DNA of 45,638 nt from Actinomycetes bacterium (GCA_021791145.1 JAJYXE010000009.1:1-45638), one strand, 5' to 3'; positions 33,998 through 42,744 are shown, numbered from the stretch's first letter. A program made the numbers and translations. The notes: generated by a model not told the origin, from the letters alone.

Positions 33998-34675
33998 CTA
34001 GGTCGGCGAGCCGGTCACGAGCGCGACGGCGAACCCGTCGTAGCCCTTGACCCCTACCGTCTGCAACGCGGTCGCCGCCACGCGCGGCTCGTCGCCCAGC
34101 ATCTCGAGCGCCTCCCGGGTCCCTGCGACGGCTGGGTCGTCCGCGCCGGGCTCGAGGATCCTCCCGCCACGCACGACGTTGTCGACGACGATCAGCGTCC
34201 CGGGCCTCGACAGCCGCAACGCCCATTCGACGTAGCCGGGATAGGCAGGCTTGTCTGCGTCGATGAAGACGAGGTCGAAAGGAGCGCCGCCTTCCTTCTC
34301 GATTGCGGCGAGCGAATCGACGGCGGGACCGACCCGGAGGTCGACGACGCCCTCGACCCCCGCCCGTGCGAAGTTGCGCCGCGCAACCTCGGCGTGGTGG
34401 GCGTCGATCTCGAGCGTGATGACCCTGCCGCTCTCCCCCACCGCCCGGGCGAGCCAGATGGTGCTGTACCCGGCGAGGGTCCCGATCTCGAGGACCCTTT
34501 TCGCTCTCAGCGCACGCGCGAGGACGTGCAGGAGCATGCCCTGTGGCGCAGAGACGTTGATCGGCGGCAGCCCTCCCTCCTCAGCGGCCCGGAGCACCTC
34601 CTCGAGAACGGGGTCTCTCGGAAGGAGGGTGTCGGCAAGGAAGCGGTCTACGTCTGTCCAGCGGGTGTCGTCCAT
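33998..34675 (-). CDS. class I SAM-dependent O-methyltransferase (CCoAOMT-like)
   Basis: 225 residues. SAM-binding motif I is VLEIGTLAGYSTIWLA; post-motif VITLEIDAHHAEVA; metal/catalytic motif VFIDADKPAYPGYVEWAL; and VVDNVVRGGRI. These are the signatures of the COMT/caffeoyl-CoA O-methyltransferase family, which methylates catechol-type hydroxyls using a divalent metal. The substrate is unknown. ATG start; it lies 49 bp downstream of the MFS gene in the same direction. Confidence 0.9.
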   Translation of the reverse strand: MDDTRWTDVDRFLADTLLPRDPVLEEVLRAAEEGGLPPINVSAPQGMLLHVLARALRAKRVLEIGTLAGYSTIWLARAVGESGRVITLEIDAHHAEVARRNFARAGVEGVVDLRVGPAVDSLAAIEKEGGAPFDLVFIDADKPAYPGYVEWALRLSRPGTLIVVDNVVRGGRILEPGADDPAVAGTREALEMLGDEPRVAATALQTVGVKGYDGFAVALVTGSPT

Positions 34676-34724
34676 GAGCCCCTTCGTAGCCGATGGGCGG
34701 ACCGGCGTGCTGCTCCTCGCACGC

Positions 34725-36062
34725 TCACCTCCCGGCGTCGGCGGGGATCGCCGGAACCTCGTGCTCCCTCCGCACCCTCCCGGGCACGCCCCGCCAGCAC
34801 AGCACCACGAGGAGGATGATCAGCGCGCAGCTGGCCGCGCCGGCTTCGAAGGGGACCCAGGGGGCGATGCCGAAGAGCACACCGGCCGGCGCCGCGGCGA
34901 GGGCCGTCGTTCCCGTCTGGCTCGCGGCGAAGAGCCCCTGGATGTGGCCGTGGCGTTGCGGCGCGGTGCCCTCACCGAGGAGCGACTGGGTCGCTGGCAG
35001 CGCGAGGGCGAACCCGGCCGATTCCCAGATCCCGAGCACCATGAGGAGGACCACCCCGGGCACGAACGGGTAGCCCGCGAGGAAGCCGAGGGTCCACACG
35101 AGCGCGGCGATGGCGAGCTTCCGCCGGTCGAGGTGGTCGGCGAGCCACCCCGCCGGGCGAGACATGAGCGCGAACGGCAGCGCGAACAGCGTCCAGCTCA
35201 CGCCCACCTCCCACTGGGCCGCGCCGTGGTGCGTCATGAGGAGCGTCCAGCAGGACTCGTAGACGCCGGTGCTGACGCCGATGGCTGCGGACGCGAGAAG
35301 CGCGCCCCACACGGCACGGGAAGCAGTCGCTCGCTGGAGTCGCCGCCGGCCCCGCCGGTGCTCCCCGGTCGGCGCGGGGGACTGGGTCGGCGCGGGGGTC
35401 TGGGTCGGCGCTGGGGTCTGGGTCGGCCCAAAGGGCTCAGGGTCCCCCAGATCGTGCGCGACGCGTCCTGCGGTGAGCACCGGCCCAACAGCCACGACCG
35501 AGGCGATGCCCGCGGCGATGAAGAGCCAGCGCATCGCGCCTACGCCGGCGATGCTGCCGAGGACCGGGCCGACGGCGAGGCCGCCGAGCTGCGCGCCGTA
35601 GATCCGTCCGCTCGCGCGCCCCCGGTACGACAGCGGAACCGCGTGCGCAAGCATGGCGAGCGCTGCGACCATCGCCGCGCCTGCGCCCGCGCCCTGGAGC
35701 GCACGGAAAACCACGTAGTACACCGCGGGAGTGGGGAGGAGGAAGAGGAAGCTCCCCGCCGCGTAGACGAGCAGGCCGCCGACGAGGACCGGAAGCCGGC
35801 CCAGACGGTCCGAGATCCGCCCCGACCCGTACTGGAAGACGAACGCGGCAGCGAAGTAGGCGGCCATGACCGCGCCCACGATCCCGTCTGAGCCGCCGTG
35901 CCCCTTCACGTACAGCGGAAGGAGGGGCAGGATGGCACCCGCACCCGCCCACTGCAGGACGACCGCGAGCGAGAGCGAGCCGACGAGCCCGGACACGCCG
36001 GAGGGGAACGCACCCGAGGCGCGATGGGGCGCGACGGTGCCGGACCCAGGGCTCGCGTCCAT
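34725..36062 (-). CDS. major facilitator superfamily transporter
   Basis: 445 residues, about 12 spans in two six-span halves. The loop 2-3 MFS motif is GSGRISDRLGRLPVLVGG, and motif C-like GGLAVGPVLGSIAG is present in the N-half. The halves are joined by a cytoplasmic loop containing TQTPAPTQTPAPTQSPAP, from an 18-bp repeat. Probably a drug or metabolite exporter (DHA1-like). It may export a product of the adjacent methyltransferase; that is inference. Confidence 0.88.
   Translation of the reverse strand: MDASPGSGTVAPHRASGAFPSGVSGLVGSLSLAVVLQWAGAGAILPLLPLYVKGHGGSDGIVGAVMAAYFAAAFVFQYGSGRISDRLGRLPVLVGGLLVYAAGSFLFLLPTPAVYYVVFRALQGAGAGAAMVAALAMLAHAVPLSYRGRASGRIYGAQLGGLAVGPVLGSIAGVGAMRWLFIAAGIASVVAVGPVLTAGRVAHDLGDPEPFGPTQTPAPTQTPAPTQSPAPTGEHRRGRRRLQRATASRAVWGALLASAAIGVSTGVYESCWTLLMTHHGAAQWEVGVSWTLFALPFALMSRPAGWLADHLDRRKLAIAALVWTLGFLAGYPFVPGVVLLMVLGIWESAGFALALPATQSLLGEGTAPQRHGHIQGLFAASQTGTTALAAAPAGVLFGIAPWVPFEAGAASCALIILLVVLCWRGVPGRVRREHEVPAIPADAGR
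35368..35430 (-). repeat. 18-bp tandem repeat, 3.5 units, in MFS loop
   Basis: Three units of the type GTCGGCGCGGGGGACTGG plus a partial copy encode PTQTPA/PTQSPA in the central cytoplasmic loop of the transporter. Confidence 0.9.
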
Positions 36063-36190
36063 GTGCCCATCATGCCCGTCCCCGACGCACCGCCCGGCCG
36101 AGCGGCGCGGCCAGCTCCACGAGGCTGCCGGCGGTACGCTCGCACCCGCCGCACGCAGCCAGCCTCGGACGCCTGCGGAAGGAGGTTGCG

Positions 36191-37207
36191 ATGACGATCG
36201 AGACCTCGTACCGCTACGAGCAGATCAGCCCGAAGGCGTACGAGCACCCTGCAGACCGGGCGGCGACCTCCGCGCTCCATTCGGTCCCCCTGCTCGACAG
36301 AGTGATCAAGCGGCTCATCGACCTCGGCCACGAGAAGCGGCTCCGCCAGATCGTGCTTGGCAACGCGGTGAAGGTCGGACCCGAGCAGCTCGACGAGATC
36401 TGGCGGCGCTACATCCAGGCGACGACGATCCTCGACCTGCCGTCGGTGCCAGATCTCTACGTCTACAACCGTGCCGACGTCAACGCCCTGACGCTCGGGG
36501 CGAACCGACCCATCGTCATCATGAACTCATCGCTGGCAGCGGGCTACACGATCGACGAAGTGCAGACGGTCCTCGCGCACGAAGCCGGGCACGTGCTCTC
36601 CGAGCACTACTACTACACGACCGCCCTCGTGCTCCTCGGCCAGTTCCTCAACGGCGCGCTCCCCAAGTCCCTCCTTCTGGGCCTCCCGGCCCGGGCGATC
36701 TACTACGCGCTCTTGGAGTGGGCTCGCGCAGCCGAGCTCTCCGCGGACCGCGCGGCGGCGCTGGTCCGCGGCGATCCCCTCGACCCGTGCCGGGTGATGA
36801 TGCGGCTCGCCGGCGGCGCGCTCAAGGGCATGAACTTCGAAGCCTTCTTGAAGCAGGCGACCGAGTACCACGAGGAGGACGACCTCTTCTCGCGCAACGC
36901 CCGCTTCTGGGCGGAGCTCCGCATGGACCACCCCTTTGCCGTGCGTCGCGTGAAGGAGCTCGTCGAGTGGGTGCAGTCCGGCGAGTACGACCGCATCAGG
37001 GCGGGCACCTACCCGCGGCGCGGCCAGGAACCTCCGCCTTCCGAGGAGTTCGACGCCGCGGTCGCCTCGTACCGTGCGAAGTTCACCAACTTCTTGGAGC
37101 GCGCGGCTGGTGACGTCCAGCGTCTCGGGCGGCAACTGGGCGACTGGCTGAAAGCACGCGCGCCCGGCGGCGGGGACGGCTCCGACATCGGCGACGACGA
37201 GGAGTAG
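36191..37207 (+). CDS. M48-family zinc metallopeptidase
   Basis: 338 residues. Zinc motif HEAGH (H130, E131, H134) in VQTVLAHEAGHVLSEHYYY, and third-ligand motif ELSADR (E182). The fold follows the HtpX/Ste24 family. Only one weak hydrophobic segment (about 142-168) is present, so it may be peripheral rather than polytopic like HtpX. The C-terminal 90 residues are charged and helical. A strong RBS (AAGGAGG) lies 5 nt before the ATG. It is divergent from the MFS gene. Confidence 0.9.
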   Translation: MTIETSYRYEQISPKAYEHPADRAATSALHSVPLLDRVIKRLIDLGHEKRLRQIVLGNAVKVGPEQLDEIWRRYIQATTILDLPSVPDLYVYNRADVNALTLGANRPIVIMNSSLAAGYTIDEVQTVLAHEAGHVLSEHYYYTTALVLLGQFLNGALPKSLLLGLPARAIYYALLEWARAAELSADRAAALVRGDPLDPCRVMMRLAGGALKGMNFEAFLKQATEYHEEDDLFSRNARFWAELRMDHPFAVRRVKELVEWVQSGEYDRIRAGTYPRRGQEPPPSEEFDAAVASYRAKFTNFLERAAGDVQRLGRQLGDWLKARAPGGGDGSDIGDDEE

Positions 37208-37561
37208 ACACCTCCCGCCGGCCGGCCACCCCCTGCGGCCGGCCACCCCTGCCCGCCGGCCATTCCGGAGGACGAGGCGCACGCGACGTCCGACGCAGCG
37301 CGCATCGCGAAGTAGAAGTAGATGGACTCTGCGCGGTCGTCGGGTTCGGCTCGCCTTCGACACGACGGGCACTACCCGTCCACCGAGAGGCGCGAATCCC
37401 CACTCGTCGCCGAAGAGCCGTCGGTCTCAGGGCAATCGGAGCCGAAGATGACGCCTCTCCCGAACTTCTACCGGGCTGAGGCGTGACGCACAATGCTCGC
37501 ACAGGTCCAGGTCACCGAACGAGCGATCGATTCTCCGGCACCGGCGAGCAACAGGTCTTAT
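37208..37561. other. long intergenic region before the APC permease
   Basis: No supported gene. It starts with GC-rich CCGGCCACCCC-type repeats (37220-37265) and holds a small hairpin GACGGG/CCCGTC at 37364-37380. Base composition becomes less GC-rich towards 37500. It probably contains the permease promoter, whose position I cannot fix. Confidence 0.4.
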
Positions 37562-37645
37562 GCTTGCCTCGGCAGTTGTTTGCTGGCAAATTGACGCCGG
37601 CAGCAACCACCTCGGGTGGTCTCATCAGAGGCAAGCGCATAGGGG
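37562..37645 (+). promoter_or_regulatory. candidate structured leader (three-way junction) of the permease gene
   Basis: A perfect 9-bp stem P1 (GCTTGCCTC 37562-37570 with GAGGCAAGC 37628-37636) encloses two hairpins. P2 pairs GTTG/CAAC (37575, 37604) and TGCTGG/CCGGCA (37581, 37597); P3 is CACC/GGTG (37608, 37615). P1 closes 4 nt before the purine-rich ribosome site AGGGGGA at 37641, 5 nt from the ATG. The layout is like a translational riboswitch. It does not match purine, TPP, B12, glycine or ydaO consensus as I remember them. Confidence 0.45.
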
Positions 37646-37651
37646 GAAGCT

Positions 37652-39652
37652 ATGGCAGCGGTGACCGAACCGGCACAGGAACGCCCTGAGACCCCGCCGG
37701 AGGGTCCGGTTGCGTCGTACGAGGCGACCGACCTCAAGCTCAGGAAGACGATGGGCCTGACGCAGCTGACGGCCCTGTCGTTGGGGGCGATCATCGGCTC
37801 CGGGTGGCTGTTCGCGGTGCTCGACGCCGACGGCGTCGCAGGTCCGGCGTCGCTGTTCTCGTGGTTGATCGGCGGTGTCGCCACCCTGTTCATCGCTTTC
37901 ACCTACATGGAGATCTCTGCGATGCTCCCCCGCACCGGGGCGTTGTCGAGGTACCCCCAGCTGACCCACGGCGGCTACACCGGGATGCTGCTCGCCTGGG
38001 CCTACCTGCTCTCCGCCGCCATCGTGCCGACCATCGAGGCGGAAGCGTCGGTCACGTACATCTCCTCGAAGTTCCCGACAATGGGACTCATCAGCGCCCA
38101 CAGCACGATCCTGTCGTGGCCGAAGGGCATCATGCTCGGATACGGGTTCATGGTCCTGTTCTTCTTCCTCAACCTGTTGGGCATCCGGTTGCTCTCAGAG
38201 GTCAACCGGTGGGTGGTCCTGTGGAAGCTCGTCATTCCCACGCTGACGTTCATCTTCGTGTTCCTGGCCTTCCGCGGCTCGAACTACGGGTCCTCGGTCG
38301 GCGGGATCGCTCCGCTCGGGGGATCGTCCATCTTCGCCGCGGTCACCATCGCCGGCATCGGCTTCAGCTACCTCGGCTTCCGCCAGGCGCTCGAGTACGC
38401 CGGTGAGGCACGCAACCCGCAAAGGGACGTGCCTCGGGCCACGATTCTCGCCCTCGGGATCGCGATCGTGATCTACACGCTGCTCCAGGTCGCGTTCACC
38501 GGAGCCATCCGCTGGGGACCTCTCGGGGTCAAGGTCGGGGACTGGTCCGCCCTGGCCACGAGCAAGTGGGCGACCGGGCCCTTCTACCAGGAGATGCACG
38601 CCGCAGGCATCGGGGTGCTCGCTGGCTTCGCCGCCCTGCTCCTGTGGGACGCGGTGATCTCGCCGGCTGGGACCGGGTGGGTCTACACCGGGACCGGCAC
38701 CCGCACCTTCTACGGGATGTCCGTCCAGCAGCTCTTCCCGCCTGGACTCCAGGTCATGAACCGGTTCAGGATCCCCTGGGTCTCGCTCATCGCCTCGACG
38801 TTCGTCGCCGGCCTGTTCTTCGTGCGTCAGCCGAGCTGGTACAACCTGGTCGGGTTCATCACCTCGACGACCGTGCTCACGTACATCATGGGCGGCACCG
38901 GCGTGATGTCGCTGCGCCGCCTGGCGCCCACCTGGCGGCGGCCGGTACGCCTCCCGTACCCGTGGTTGCTCAGCGCGCTCGGCTTCGTGGCTGCGAGCCT
39001 CATCGTCTACTGGAGCGACTTCTCGACGCTCATCGACGTGGTGACGTTCGTCTTCCTGTCGATCGCCATCTACCTCATGTACTACGCACCGGCGAAGGGC
39101 TTCATCTCCACCAACCAGGGACTGACGCTCGGAATCGTGTTCCTCGCCGCGTGGATCTGGATCGCGGCCAAGGGCGGCTGGGTGCTGCGGAGCGCTCCCG
39201 CAGGTGGGACACTCCCGATCCACGGCGCCTGGACCTTCGGCACGTACTACACGGTGATCGTGGTCACGCTCGTGCTGGTGACGTTGGCGACCTGGCTCAT
39301 CTCGAACGAGGCCGGGCGCAAGCACATCAACGCGTCGTGGTGGTTCATCTTCTACGTGCTCGCCGTGCTCCTCGTGTCGTACTACGGGAGCCTCGGGATC
39401 AGCTTCGTGAGCCCGAGGCTCGTGCACGCACCCACCGTGGCGTTCCCCTACGACTACCTGGTGGTGATCGGGATCGCGCTCGTGTCGTTTGTCTGGTCGG
39501 TGCGCAGCTGCTTCGAGACCGACGAGCTGCGCGAGCTGCACATCGTCCTCAGCGAGGGACGGCCTCTCGCCCCCGTCCCGGAGGTGGAGGCCCCGTGGAG
39601 GCCGCTGCACCAGGCGCCGACACCATCAGACGGCGGCGCGACGACCGCTTGA
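37652..39652 (+). CDS. APC-superfamily amino acid permease
   Basis: 666 residues, about 12-14 spans. The first span holds the APC motif SLGAIIGSGWLFAV, and a second conserved block is ALEYAGEARNPQRDVPRA. The family imports amino acids, polyamines or organic cations by proton symport or exchange. It is longer than the usual 450-500 residues: the extra spans after residue 480 and a 50-residue cytoplasmic tail (FETDELRELHIVLSEGRPLA) set it apart. The substrate cannot be told. The ATG follows AGGGGGA and the structured leader. Confidence 0.9.
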   Translation: MAAVTEPAQERPETPPEGPVASYEATDLKLRKTMGLTQLTALSLGAIIGSGWLFAVLDADGVAGPASLFSWLIGGVATLFIAFTYMEISAMLPRTGALSRYPQLTHGGYTGMLLAWAYLLSAAIVPTIEAEASVTYISSKFPTMGLISAHSTILSWPKGIMLGYGFMVLFFFLNLLGIRLLSEVNRWVVLWKLVIPTLTFIFVFLAFRGSNYGSSVGGIAPLGGSSIFAAVTIAGIGFSYLGFRQALEYAGEARNPQRDVPRATILALGIAIVIYTLLQVAFTGAIRWGPLGVKVGDWSALATSKWATGPFYQEMHAAGIGVLAGFAALLLWDAVISPAGTGWVYTGTGTRTFYGMSVQQLFPPGLQVMNRFRIPWVSLIASTFVAGLFFVRQPSWYNLVGFITSTTVLTYIMGGTGVMSLRRLAPTWRRPVRLPYPWLLSALGFVAASLIVYWSDFSTLIDVVTFVFLSIAIYLMYYAPAKGFISTNQGLTLGIVFLAAWIWIAAKGGWVLRSAPAGGTLPIHGAWTFGTYYTVIVVTLVLVTLATWLISNEAGRKHINASWWFIFYVLAVLLVSYYGSLGISFVSPRLVHAPTVAFPYDYLVVIGIALVSFVWSVRSCFETDELRELHIVLSEGRPLAPVPEVEAPWRPLHQAPTPSDGGATTA

Positions 39653-39743
39653 CCGCATCCCGCTGCCTCGGCGGCCTCCCGCCCGGCGTCGAGGCCGGAG
39701 CGAGGCCAGAGGCAGGGCAGGGACGTTCTGCTGACCGACGTGC

Positions 39744-39781
39744 CCAGTCCCCCGGCGCACATCAGTACGCTGGGGGACTGG
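39744..39781. terminator. strong bidirectional hairpin
   Basis: A 14-bp stem (CCAGTCCCCCGGCG with CGCTGGGGGACTGG, one G-T pair) and a 10-nt loop lie between the convergent permease and DUF6069-like genes. No T-run follows on either side. Position and stability argue for a shared terminator. Confidence 0.65.
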
Positions 39782-39815
39782 GGCGCTCATCGGGGTGGGC
39801 TGGGCTCTGTGGCGC

Positions 39816-40925
39816 TCATCGGGATGCGTTGGGGCCGCGGCCGTTGCCCGAGACGTGGCCGTTGCCTGAGACCCCGTCGCCCGCGGCCCTGCTGCCGAGC
39901 GCGGCGCGTGCGGCTTCGGCCTTCGCAGCTTCGGCCCTCCCCATGGCTTCGAGCGAGGGGGCGAGGTAGCCGGCCGCGGCGAGGACGACTCCGACAAGCA
40001 TCACGCCCATGCCCAGAAGTCGCGTCTGCTGGAAGGTGGCGAAGACCCCGCCGACCACGCCGAGCAGGACCCCGACGGCACCCATCACGGCACCGATCCG
40101 GCCGATCCGGCCGGCCGCCGTCGAGAGCACGAGGACTGCAAGCGCCCCTACGCCAAGGGCGATGCCCACCGCACCGTGCGCGGCGTAGACCCAGATGCCG
40201 CGCGTGGGGAGGATCGCGGGCGGCCGCCGGAACGGCACCGAGACGATCACCGCCACGCCGAGCACGAGCTCCACCGCGACCAGCAGCGCCATCGTGCCCC
40301 ACACCCGTCTGACGAGACGTTCGGGCAGCCGGAGCGAGGTCCGCGGGGGGTTCCCGCTGCCGTCGTCGACTGAGGCGCTGGAGTCGTCGACTGAGGCGCT
40401 GGAGTCGTCGACTGCGGCGGGGATTCGGCCGGCGGGTGCGATCCGGACGAGCAAGTTGTAGGTGACCAGCGCGATCAAAAGGTGCATCACCATGAGGGTG
40501 GCGACGCCCGCCGGAGGCTCCTTCAGGGCGAACAGCACCGCATCGGGGATCCAAAGCACCACCATCGAGACGACGGCGAGCCTGAAGTACAGCCAGCGTG
40601 CCGCCGAGCTCAACCGGACGAGCACCGCCCATCCCCCCGCGGCGAGGAGCACGCCTGCCACGGTCAGGGACCCGTAGTCGGCCGCCCGGAAGTGGGAGAA
40701 GTGGCGCGTGGCCGGGAACTGCGCCGTCGCGACGTGCACGGCGAGTGCGTCGAGCGCGAGCGACACGACCACCGACGCCAAGGTGGCAGCCACCAATCTC
40801 ACGCTGGAGGGAGGCGTGCCTGCTCTCAGGTCCACGCGCGCTGCACGCCAGATCCGCTCGCTGGGGTGCTCTTCCCGGAACCCCGACGAGGCACGCCGCT
40901 CGGTGGAGAGATCGTCCCGGGCCAT
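39816..40925 (-). CDS. two-module membrane protein, first half DUF6069-like
   Basis: 369 residues. The first four spans (about residues 40-170: LVAATLASVVVSLALDALAV, HFRAADYGSLTVAGVLLAAG, MHLLIALVTYNLLVRIAP) resemble DUF6069 proteins. A linker of DSSASVD repeats follows (about 178-200). A second four-span module (about 215-335) differs in sequence. The tail is Ala/Gly-rich. ATG at 40925 is chosen over an in-frame upstream ATG at 41015 because the latter overlaps the divergent nitroreductase. Function unknown. Confidence 0.65.
   Translation of the reverse strand: MARDDLSTERRASSGFREEHPSERIWRAARVDLRAGTPPSSVRLVAATLASVVVSLALDALAVHVATAQFPATRHFSHFRAADYGSLTVAGVLLAAGGWAVLVRLSSAARWLYFRLAVVSMVVLWIPDAVLFALKEPPAGVATLMVMHLLIALVTYNLLVRIAPAGRIPAAVDDSSASVDDSSASVDDGSGNPPRTSLRLPERLVRRVWGTMALLVAVELVLGVAVIVSVPFRRPPAILPTRGIWVYAAHGAVGIALGVGALAVLVLSTAAGRIGRIGAVMGAVGVLLGVVGGVFATFQQTRLLGMGVMLVGVVLAAAGYLAPSLEAMGRAEAAKAEAARAALGSRAAGDGVSGNGHVSGNGRGPNASR
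40362..40420 (-). repeat. 21-bp tandem repeat, 2.8 units, in frame
   Basis: GTCGTCGACTGAGGCGCTGG + A repeats at 40362-40382 and 40383-40403, with a partial third copy. It encodes DSSASVD in the linker of the membrane protein. Confidence 0.9.
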
Positions 40926-40967
40926 GTCCTCATTGCAGCACGCCCGGCAGTCCGTCCGTGCGCGGTC

Positions 40968-40973
40968 TAGGGT
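40968..40973 (+). promoter_or_regulatory. candidate leaderless promoter of the nitroreductase gene
   Basis: TAGGGT lies 9 nt before the ATG at 40983, without a Shine-Dalgarno sequence. Confidence 0.4.
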
Positions 40974-40982
40974 CGCGACCCG

Positions 40983-41576
40983 ATGGAATTCCAAGAGGTC
41001 GTCGATCGCCGGCACATGGTCCGGCGCTACAAGACGGACCCGGTCCCCGCCGCAGCGGTGGAGGCGATCGTCGCGAACCTCCAGCGTGGGCCGTCCGCCG
41101 GGTTCTCACAAGGGTTCGGGTTCCTCGTCCTCGATCGCGCAGAGCACATCGCACGCTTCAGGACGGCGTCAACGCCGGACGAGGCGCCGGAGAACTGGTA
41201 CGCCGCCACGTTCGATGCCCCCCTCGTCATCGTCGCCTGCTCCAACAAGGGTGCCTATCTCGACCGCTACGCCGAGCCCGACAAGGGCTTCGCCGACCGC
41301 TCCGATGCGTGGTGGCCAGCACCGTACTGGGACATCGACACCGGCTTCGCCGCGCTCTTGGCGCTCCTCACCGCGGTGGACCGCGGGCTGGGCGCATGCT
41401 TCTTCGGCATCCCCACGACACGGATCGACGCTGTCCGAGACGCGTTCGGCGTCCCTGCGACATTTCACCCGATCGGTGCGATCACCGTCGGGTACCCCGA
41501 CGAGCCTGCACGCGACCTCCACGCTCGACGTAAGCCGGCCGGCGCGGTCGTCCATCGCGGCCACTGGGCGAACTGA
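40983..41576 (+). CDS. nitroreductase-family flavoprotein
   Basis: 197 residues. N-terminal FMN-binding RRHMVRRYKTDPVPAAAVE and RGPSAGFSQGFGFLVL; mid-region DIDTGFAALLALLTAVDRGLG, then ACFFGIP; C-terminal PIGAITVGYPDEP. These are typical of the family, which uses FMN and NAD(P)H to reduce nitro, quinone or other acceptors, usually as a dimer. The substrate is unknown. The start is supported by the TAGGGT box. It converges on the exchanger gene. Confidence 0.88.
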   Translation: MEFQEVVDRRHMVRRYKTDPVPAAAVEAIVANLQRGPSAGFSQGFGFLVLDRAEHIARFRTASTPDEAPENWYAATFDAPLVIVACSNKGAYLDRYAEPDKGFADRSDAWWPAPYWDIDTGFAALLALLTAVDRGLGACFFGIPTTRIDAVRDAFGVPATFHPIGAITVGYPDEPARDLHARRKPAGAVVHRGHWAN

Positions 41577-41614
41577 GCGGCGATGCGCTGCTCCCCCAGC
41601 CGTCGCTTCGGGGG

Positions 41615-42616
41615 TCACGACACTGCCGTGAGGACAGCAACGAAGGCGAGGTAACAGAGCACGATGAGCCATCCGGCGGGGCGCCGCAGCCCGCGCTGGA
41701 CGAAGGCGAGCGAGAGGACCACCGAGGTCAAGCCCACGTACCACCACGCCATCAACGCCTCTTGGACAGACCTGCCGCCCACGCCGATCAGCATTGACGG
41801 CAGGAGGAAGCCTGCGACGACGTTGAGGGCATTGCTGTTCAGCGCGGTGCTGAGCATCGCGACCCCGCGGCCACGCTTGGCCCAGTAGATGGCGGCGACC
41901 GCGTTGGGGAGGCTCGTCACTGCCGCCAGGACCGTCCCTCCGACGAGAACCCCGGGCACGGAGAGACGGACGCCCAGGCGTGCCGCCGCCTGCTCCATCG
42001 CCACGCTGGCAATGACGACGACGACCAAGGCGGCCCCACCCACTGCTGCGTCGCGCGGGCGGCCCCGGCGCGGGTGGATGATCGCGCTGAGCTCCAGCTC
42101 TTCCTCGGCGATCGCACGAGTGAGCCACCGCCGGAGCGAGGAGGGATCCGGACGGAGCCACCAGCGCGACCCGTCGAGCGCGGCCAGGAGGGCGTACGGG
42201 ATGAGCACGACGAGCGCGACGACGAGCCCGATCGCGGGGGTGACGAGACCGGTGACCGTCGCGAGGCAGGCGAGCGCCACCCACGCGGCGATCAGCCCTT
42301 GGAACACGACAACCCTTCGGTGGAGGGCCACCACGCCGGCGACGATGCTGCCGAGCCCGAGGAGCGCCGCAAGATTGAGCACGTTCGAGCCGATCACCAC
42401 GCCGGCACCGACCTCCCGGTGGTGCGCCAGGAGCGCGGTCACCGCCGAGGTGATCTCGGGCGCATCGGCTGCGAGTGCCGAGATGAGGCCGAGAAGCGCC
42501 TCGGGTGCGCCGAGACGGCTACCCACCCTCTCGATGCGAGAGACGACGACCCAGCTCGATCCGAGGCTCACCGCCGCCCCGGCGAAGAACAGCGTGATCG
42601 CGAACGGCATGCTCAT
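41615..42616 (-). CDS. sodium/calcium (CaCA) exchanger family protein
   Basis: 333 residues, about ten spans. The two inverted alpha repeats are visible: ALAADAPEITSAVTALLA with VVIGSNVLNLAALLG, and AAVTSLPNAVAAIYWA with ALNSNALNVVAGF. The family exchanges Ca2+ or other cations for Na+, H+ or K+. The first repeat has DAPEI where most members have SLPEL. A 20-residue charged loop (EEELELSAIIHPRRGRPRD) joins the halves. ATG at 42616 is chosen; an in-frame extension overlaps the leader structure. Confidence 0.88.
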   Translation of the reverse strand: MSMPFAITLFFAGAAVSLGSSWVVVSRIERVGSRLGAPEALLGLISALAADAPEITSAVTALLAHHREVGAGVVIGSNVLNLAALLGLGSIVAGVVALHRRVVVFQGLIAAWVALACLATVTGLVTPAIGLVVALVVLIPYALLAALDGSRWWLRPDPSSLRRWLTRAIAEEELELSAIIHPRRGRPRDAAVGGAALVVVVIASVAMEQAAARLGVRLSVPGVLVGGTVLAAVTSLPNAVAAIYWAKRGRGVAMLSTALNSNALNVVAGFLLPSMLIGVGGRSVQEALMAWWYVGLTSVVLSLAFVQRGLRRPAGWLIVLCYLAFVAVLTAVS

Positions 42617-42677
42617 GGCGTGCTCGCCGCGGGCAAGGAATGACGGGCACCCCCACAGCGGCCTCGGGCGGGCATCC

Positions 42678-42744
42678 CCTGGTCGGTGAAGCGCACGTGG
42701 GTCCCTCCGGTGCCGGCGCGAGCAATTTCGTCGTGCCGACCAGG
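42678..42744 (-). promoter_or_regulatory. candidate structured leader of the exchanger gene
   Basis: On the minus strand CCTGGTCGG (42744-42736) pairs perfectly with CCGACCAGG (42686-42678), and CACG/CGTG continue the stem across an asymmetric bulge. The enclosed 49 nt include GGAGGGACCC. The element lies 60-130 nt before the exchanger ATG. The motif differs from M-box, yybP-ykoY, B12 and ydaO as I recall them. Confidence 0.35.

Noticed and set aside
37562..37662. Upstream ORF (34 codons from ATG 37560) as an attenuator peptide
   Set aside because: It lacks a ribosome site and a run of regulatory codons, and overlaps the permease start; the RNA structure is the simpler reading.
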